This document shows, in pieces, positions 59,060 to 64,000 of a DNA stretch of 64,000 bases; the stretch's first letter is position 1; every line of letters starts with the position of its first letter. The notes below the pieces were generated by a model. That model ran no database searches and was not told the origin of the DNA. It saw only the letters and a program-made list of their open reading frames with translations. The stretch is from contig CM042085.1 of assembly GCA_023512835.1 (NCBI GenBank), positions 31,535,812 to 31,599,811 of the forward strand, read 5' to 3'. The DNA comes from Taxillus chinensis. Lineage: Eukaryota; Streptophyta; Magnoliopsida; Santalales; Loranthaceae. The position numbers and the translations under genes were made by a program.

Positions 59060-59130
59060 TTCTGTCTGCTTGGTGTGAGGTGAGGCCGCAGCTGGGTGAG
59101 TGTATTTAAAGGGGCGTCGATGTGAGAATA
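59060..59130 (-). promoter_or_regulatory. Core promoter and 5' leader of the ERF gene
   Basis: On the minus strand a TATA-like TTTAAATAC lies at about 59102-59110, roughly 43-50 bp upstream of the ATG, followed by a CA-rich leader (CACTCACCCAGC...CACACCAAGC). The leader would be short. Confidence 0.5.
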
Positions 59131-59167
59131 TCAAATCCATCTGTCCCACCAACTCTGCCCCAGGCAT

Positions 59168-59390
59168 GAGGGAAAAGTAATATAATAACCAAGTCTAGGG
59201 TAAGGTAACGAGGCTATAGAGTTAGGGACAAATAATAAATTGTAACGTATAATAAATATTACCAAGACCAATGATCATCGGGTTTAATTTGAAATGGGTA
59301 CGTGGAGTTTGATTTCTACCCTCCATTAATATCCTAAATAAATGTTAGGAGAACGAATTAGTAAATTACATATGTTCTCTCATTAAAATA

Positions 59391-59427
<37 letters not shown>

Positions 59428-60779
59428 CTTTTAAGCATTCATATCATCTTTTATCTGATAAAATATTAGCATCTACATCGTTATCACTTTTTTAGTTTAA
59501 TCAAATAGTTATATAACATACAGAGTTTAATTTGATACCATGGAAATAATACATTAAAATTTATTTCTTAACATAAAAAACTACTTCAGGAGTTCCAAAT
59601 TTTGATAACTCTCCGTTGATGTGAATCAATTTACATGTCCATTAAATTTATATTTTATTAATAATTAATGATAGGATTAATTATGCAGTAAATTCATATA
59701 GAAACATTCTTATTATTATTACCGTTGAAATAATATATATAATTTGTTTTATTAATTTACTTTTTATGTTAATCCAAAAACAAACAAAAAATTCTTCTAC
59801 GACTACGTATACATATTAATACCTGTAATTAAACTATTTTATAATTAATTTCTTGAATATGTATTCTCCTTATGTCAACAAATTTATCACCTAACCATCA
59901 AAAGAGGTAATTATCCCAAATGAGCAACCCCTGAGAAACATCAGCATACAAGTTGCAGCATCAGACCGAGTCACGAGGGGAATTCTTTATGCGAAAAGAA
60001 TGTAAATGGATCAAGACCTATGAATGTGTAAATGACTACCGAGTCCTGAAACTGATTTTTCATAGTACAGTTATTATTATTATTATTATTATTAGTATTA
60101 GTATTATTATTATTACTAGTGACCTAAAAAATATGTCTATGTTATGTATATATTTATATGTATAATTACCTCACATTCTCAAAAACATTTTAAAACAAAA
60201 ATAACAACTTATACAACAGAATGACTAGTACACTTTTATTTATCTTGCAATCATTGGAAAAAATAGAAAGGTATACAATATATACTTTCAACGAAATTAG
60301 GTTCCAATGAAATTTTCACAATAAAATTACAAAAATATGAACCATGGCCAAGTAAATAGACATTTGAGGACATCTCTCAAGATTAAATTATAATGTCCGT
60401 TTAGATTTGTTAAAAGAGTACTGGTCTTTAAATTATATATATATATATTCCATTCTATAGGTGTTATAGGGTACCTTCTAAGAAGGGGAGATCTCTACAA
60501 TATAACACATTTTATATGCAACCCACAAAATTTAGTCGGTTTAATAAATAAGAAAGTTATTAATGAAACAAGAAGAACTACACTAGCTACACTATATTGT
60601 TCATGCCATTTCCAAATTTAAAAGAATTATTTTGGTGAAGAAAATGAGATGGACAGTCGCCATTATTACCCCCACACCTTTCACAATTTAATGGATTGAA
60701 AATCTCTGAGACATTGGAAAGACTTTTAGGTAAGACATAAAATTTGATTAATAGGGGTGGTTGACCTTGCTACCACCCC
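59168..60779. other. 5' flank of the ERF gene and intergenic sequence
   Basis: AT-rich with (TG)n(TA)n at 59392-59428 and an imperfect (TTA)n at 60070-60115. No gene recognised. Confidence 0.5.
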
Positions 60780-61250
60780 CTCCTCCTTCAGTATAAAAGG
60801 GGAGCTCTTGGAAGACATTGAGAGTTCTTTTGGGGACTGAAAAAAGGAAAAGGAACAATTTTGATGGTCTCTTATAGTTTTGATAGAGTTTTTTTGAAGA
60901 ATAAAAGAAGAGAGATACATTATAGAATAAAAGGAAAAAAAGAAAAAGGAAAGAACTCTAGGGAAAAAAAAGGTCTCTTAAGGAGTCTTTTAGGGTTCTT
61001 TTGAATATTTTGAGAACATTTTCTAAAGCCTTCAAAGAGAGTTTTTGAAAAAAGAAAGAAAATCTTTTTTTGAAGCAAAAGAAAAAGGGGGAGAACTTTA
61101 AAAAGAGAAAAAGAAAAAGAAAAAATAGGGCTACTTTGAGTTTTGGAGAAGTAGTTTTGGGGGAGGCTCTTTAGGCCTATTTGAAATTGAAAGAGTTTTT
61201 TTTGGAAAATAAAGAAGGGGAAAGGAATTCTCATATTCTCTCTTTCTCAA
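60780..61250 (+). other. TATA-box followed by a purine-rich tract, possible LTR remnant
   Basis: A strong TATA box (CAGTATAAAAGGGG, about 60789-60802) is followed by about 440 bp with extreme purine bias on the plus strand (AGAAAAAG/GAGTTTTTT words). The minus-strand frame 60920-61234 is a Phe/Lys/Ser low-complexity artefact. The layout resembles an LTR U3-R-U5 or the leader of a lost gene. A TRIM sits at its right edge. Confidence 0.4.
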
Positions 61251-61425
61251 TGTTAGAATCGGGCATAGGTAAAGGCCCGATTAAATGTCACGATCTTGTC
61301 CGCTTTGGACTCGCCACATCGGCCCACACGGCTTTAAAACGCGTCGTAACATTTAAAGCCTTGTTTTTTCTTGTATATGCCTTAACTTTCTTATCCTTGA
61401 GCAATGTGGGACAAACATCCCAACA
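61251..61425 (-). repeat. 3' LTR of the TRIM
   Basis: 175 bp, includes CGGCCCACACGGCTTTAAAA and a GTGGGACAAACATCC end. Confidence 0.9.
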
Positions 61426-61681
61426 ATCTCCCCCTTTGTCACACATCGACCGTATACCATATGTTGGAGATACACATACGAAACCGGGAATTTCTTGTAA
61501 CTCCCTCTCAATCCACGCCTTGTAGAGAGATCAAACCGGTTTGATATGAAAGTGACATCATAACCCACATACCGCTGCACCAATGGGACATGCTGCTCGA
61601 TCACACCACGCCGAGAAGACTTTCAATATCACGGTACACTAAACAGGGATAACAACAGGACAACTAGGCTCGATACCGGTT

Positions 61682-61856
61682 TGTTAGAATCGGGCATAGG
61701 TAAAGGCCCGATTAAGTGTCACGATATCGTTCGCTTTGGGCTCGCCACATCGGCCCGCATGACTTTAAAACGCGTCGTAACATTTAAAGCCTTGTTTCTT
61801 CTTATATATGCCTTAACTTTCTTATCCTTGAGCAATGTGGGACAAACATCCTAACA
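61682..61856 (-). repeat. 5' LTR of the TRIM
   Basis: 175 bp; differs from the partner at roughly ten positions by eye, mostly transitions. Confidence 0.9.
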
Positions 61857-61861
61857 CTCAA

Positions 61862-64000
61862 GTTGAACCACATCATACTTATTGCTATCAAAGATGAAAC
61901 ACAAAGATGTTGGGATTATTGAAGATCATTGAATTATTATTAATTCATTAGAAAGTTTTATTATATGAATTGTGTTTTTTTATAAAGTGTATATTAAGTT
62001 TGTTTTCTTCTTTACCATATTGAATTAATTGTAACAACTCAAAAAAAAGTGTGCTTAGTTTATAATCGTGTAATTTGTATGTGGCTTTATTAAAATATTT
62101 AAAATGTAAATATTTGCAAAATGTTGTGATTAATAAATGGGACCGAGACAATGGTGTCATCAACTGCCATTGCATACTTAATAAGAGTGAATTCTATAAT
62201 TGGTATATTTTAGTGTGATTTGCGATGTTTGGCATATTTGTGTTTAATTATGTATCACATGTCTTTTTTATACCTTGTGTTTAATTATGTTTTATGGATT
62301 TAGAAGCAAGCAAGTTTGAATGTTAAAATTTGGAGACCTCAAACCCTTGAATGACCTTCAAAAGTAGTTTTGTTTTTAACTAAAAATAAAAACTAGATAG
62401 TATTCTTTAACTTATTATTGTAAAGTTAGTTTGTTTTCTTTAAAAATTCATTTTCCATGTAATTTTATTACACCCATCAAGATGTAGATCTCTAAGAGAA
62501 CCATGTTATACATATTAGAATAAGATATGTTGATATTATAGAATATTTAAACATGGAAAATCAGTTTTCTTATAGATAATAAAGTAATTATTTTTTGTCA
62601 AACAAAGTTAAACTCAAATAAAACCTCTAGTAGCTAAAGTGGTATTAATTTTTGGTGTAGTAGGGGTGCTTGCGTAACCCTTTCCACTGTTCTTTTACTC
62701 ACAAACTTATGATTCTAAAACACGAGATCATTTTTATTTCGCTATCTTTGGTAACGGTGTTTATTCAACCACACCCTATATAATTTTAGTTGGCAAAGAC
62801 TCTAAAAAGAAAGTATTTAAAATTTTCTTTTACCAACCTTTTAACCAAATAATTAAAAATGCCAATGACGAAAGTATTTTGGTGCTTGGGCAGATTCGAG
62901 GGTCTACACCCAATGCATTAAAGGTATTTATAATTCTAGAACCATCTGTCAACATACTTTATCCAAACACTAAAACATGATATAATATAATTAACATCCT
63001 AACATAGAATAGATCACGATATAATTAAAGAAAATAACATGCAATGATAATATTTGACTAACAATAGAATAATCAACATAAGAAAATAAGTCTTGTAATT
63101 CTAACCTTGATAGAAAAGTAGTTATATAACCCTAATCAATAAAATGAATATCAAGAGAGAATTAAGAAAATTTAAGAAAAAAGTTGGGAAAAAATCCTAA
63201 TGAATAAAATTATAAACTAAAGAGAAAATAGAAAGAGAAAACTCTTACAATCCTTTTGTTACTCCACATATATTATCCTAAAACATTCAAAATCAAAACA
63301 ATAAATTAATATATTAATTTTTGTTGTTCCAATAGTTATAAGTGGTTGTGCTTGTTGTCAATAGCAGTTATTGGTGGCAAACAGTGTAGGACGAGGATGT
63401 GTTTGTCTAAACATCCTTGTAAGGTGATATCATCTAAGTGAACCTCTAGAGGGAGTTTGACAATTACATATAATAGTATTTACAGAGAGTCTTTAGATCA
63501 AAGTAACTATGCTAAAGTTGATCTGGTTTGGAGTTTAGTTGATAATTTGTTCATCTTATTTGATCATTAAGATAATCTAGTATGCTCTTAGTGAAAGTTT
63601 GGTTCAAGTGTTGATCAAATTCGAACAACTTTGTGTTGATTTGGTGTTGAATCAATTTAGTCTTGATGTGTTTTGGTAGTTACTCCAAGTAAAAGGGAAC
63701 TTGATCCGTTAGGTGCTGCTCTATTGCTGCGTTAATTCGGTATGTTATCCCTATCTGATGGCATACCACTAAGGTCAAGATGTTATGGAAGAAGGAAGTT
63801 TAGCTAAACTAATCTATTCGTACAGCAATGGATGAAGAGATTATATCAAATAGAACAAGTGTAGATTTGATAAGATATATTGATCTCATAGTCACTTTAA
63901 GTAGAATGACATTGTATCGGTTTTATATTGAAAGGTACCTACACTGGGGCATTTAAAGAATAACTCTCTCGTGCACTTTAAGGTTTCTTCAAAATAATAA
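61862..64000. other. Intergenic AT-rich region, no gene recognised
   Basis: No coding family motif, RNA gene or element terminus was recognised on either strand up to the window edge. Confidence 0.5.

Larger units (their letters stand above)
61251..61856 (-). mobile_element. TRIM (terminal-repeat retrotransposon in miniature), 606 bp
   Basis: LTRs at 61251-61425 and 61682-61856 are each exactly 175 bp (TGTTAG...AACA on the plus strand) with few differences. The target duplication CTCAA is perfect (61246-61250, 61857-61861). On the minus strand a polypurine tract AAAGGGGGAGAT (61426-61437) abuts the left LTR. A PBS-like GGTATCGAGCC (about 61670-61680) abuts the right LTR, so the element reads on the minus strand. 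The 256-bp interior has no coding capacity; mobility would need enzymes from another element. Confidence 0.9.

Noticed and set aside
60920..61234. 104-codon Phe/Lys-rich frame
   Set aside because: It is produced by the purine-rich tract on the other strand; composition is low-complexity and no start context or homology is seen.
61251..61856. Possible Cassandra element (TRIM with 5S rRNA in its LTR)
   Set aside because: The LTR does not contain the 5S internal promoter sequence expected of Cassandra.

Overview
The window is nuclear DNA from a flowering plant, most likely a eudicot. It is AT-rich, with GT-AG and GC-AG spliced genes scattered through a thick layer of plant-type transposable elements: Copia LTR retrotransposons, hAT and CACTA DNA elements, TRIMs, a SINE-like unit and microsatellites. 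I do not recognise the species. There is no operon structure and no sign of a prokaryotic or CRISPR-like system.

Three host genes are supported. (1) 710-2208 (+) holds the last four coding exons of a WRAP73/WDR8-like WD-repeat protein; its 5' part lies off the left edge. (2) 4011-26253 (+) is a complete ten-exon gene for a DUF676 serine esterase/lipase of the alpha/beta-hydrolase fold. All exon phases fit and give 363 residues. Its 1.09-kb CDS is spread over 22 kb because two introns are full of transposons. (3) 58425-59059 (-) is an intronless AP2/ERF transcription factor whose frame is broken twice, each time at a six-base G/C run. In both WRAP73 and the esterase one intron only fits the reading frame if it uses a GC donor.

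The esterase introns form a small stratigraphy. Intron 4 (6188-17891) holds an old minus-strand Copia with recognisable LTRs near 6427-6612 and 17233-17425. A 4.46-kb hAT transposon (6920-11375) lies inside its RNase H region. A further ~1-kb element lies inside the hAT, and a separate plus-strand Copia fragment (12170-15140) carries an insertion of its own. Intron 8 (18575-25740) holds a complete but coding-dead minus-strand Copia with very short LTRs and a perfect TSD (AAACC).

From 26.7 to 58.4 kb I find no host gene. This stretch holds a TRIM-like pair (30154-30569), a degenerate CTTACTCCG array (32750-33120), nested Gypsy-type LTR copies (33900-36302 and 42285-44261), three related hAT-type MITEs (36996, 39344, 56098), a second MITE family (37774 and 55756), a full-length Copia with 430-bp LTRs and TSD CCATC (45394-52618), a CACTA terminus (55155) and a SINE-like unit (56866). 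Right of the ERF gene, a 606-bp TRIM (61251-61856) has 175-bp LTRs and a perfect TSD (CTCAA). The rest is AT-rich sequence in which I see no gene.

No clearly new biological system was found. The points most worth a second look are the two GC-AG introns, the transposon-inflated esterase introns, a 3'-UTR intron placed at the NMD distance limit, the double-frameshift ERF gene and the well-bounded small non-autonomous elements.
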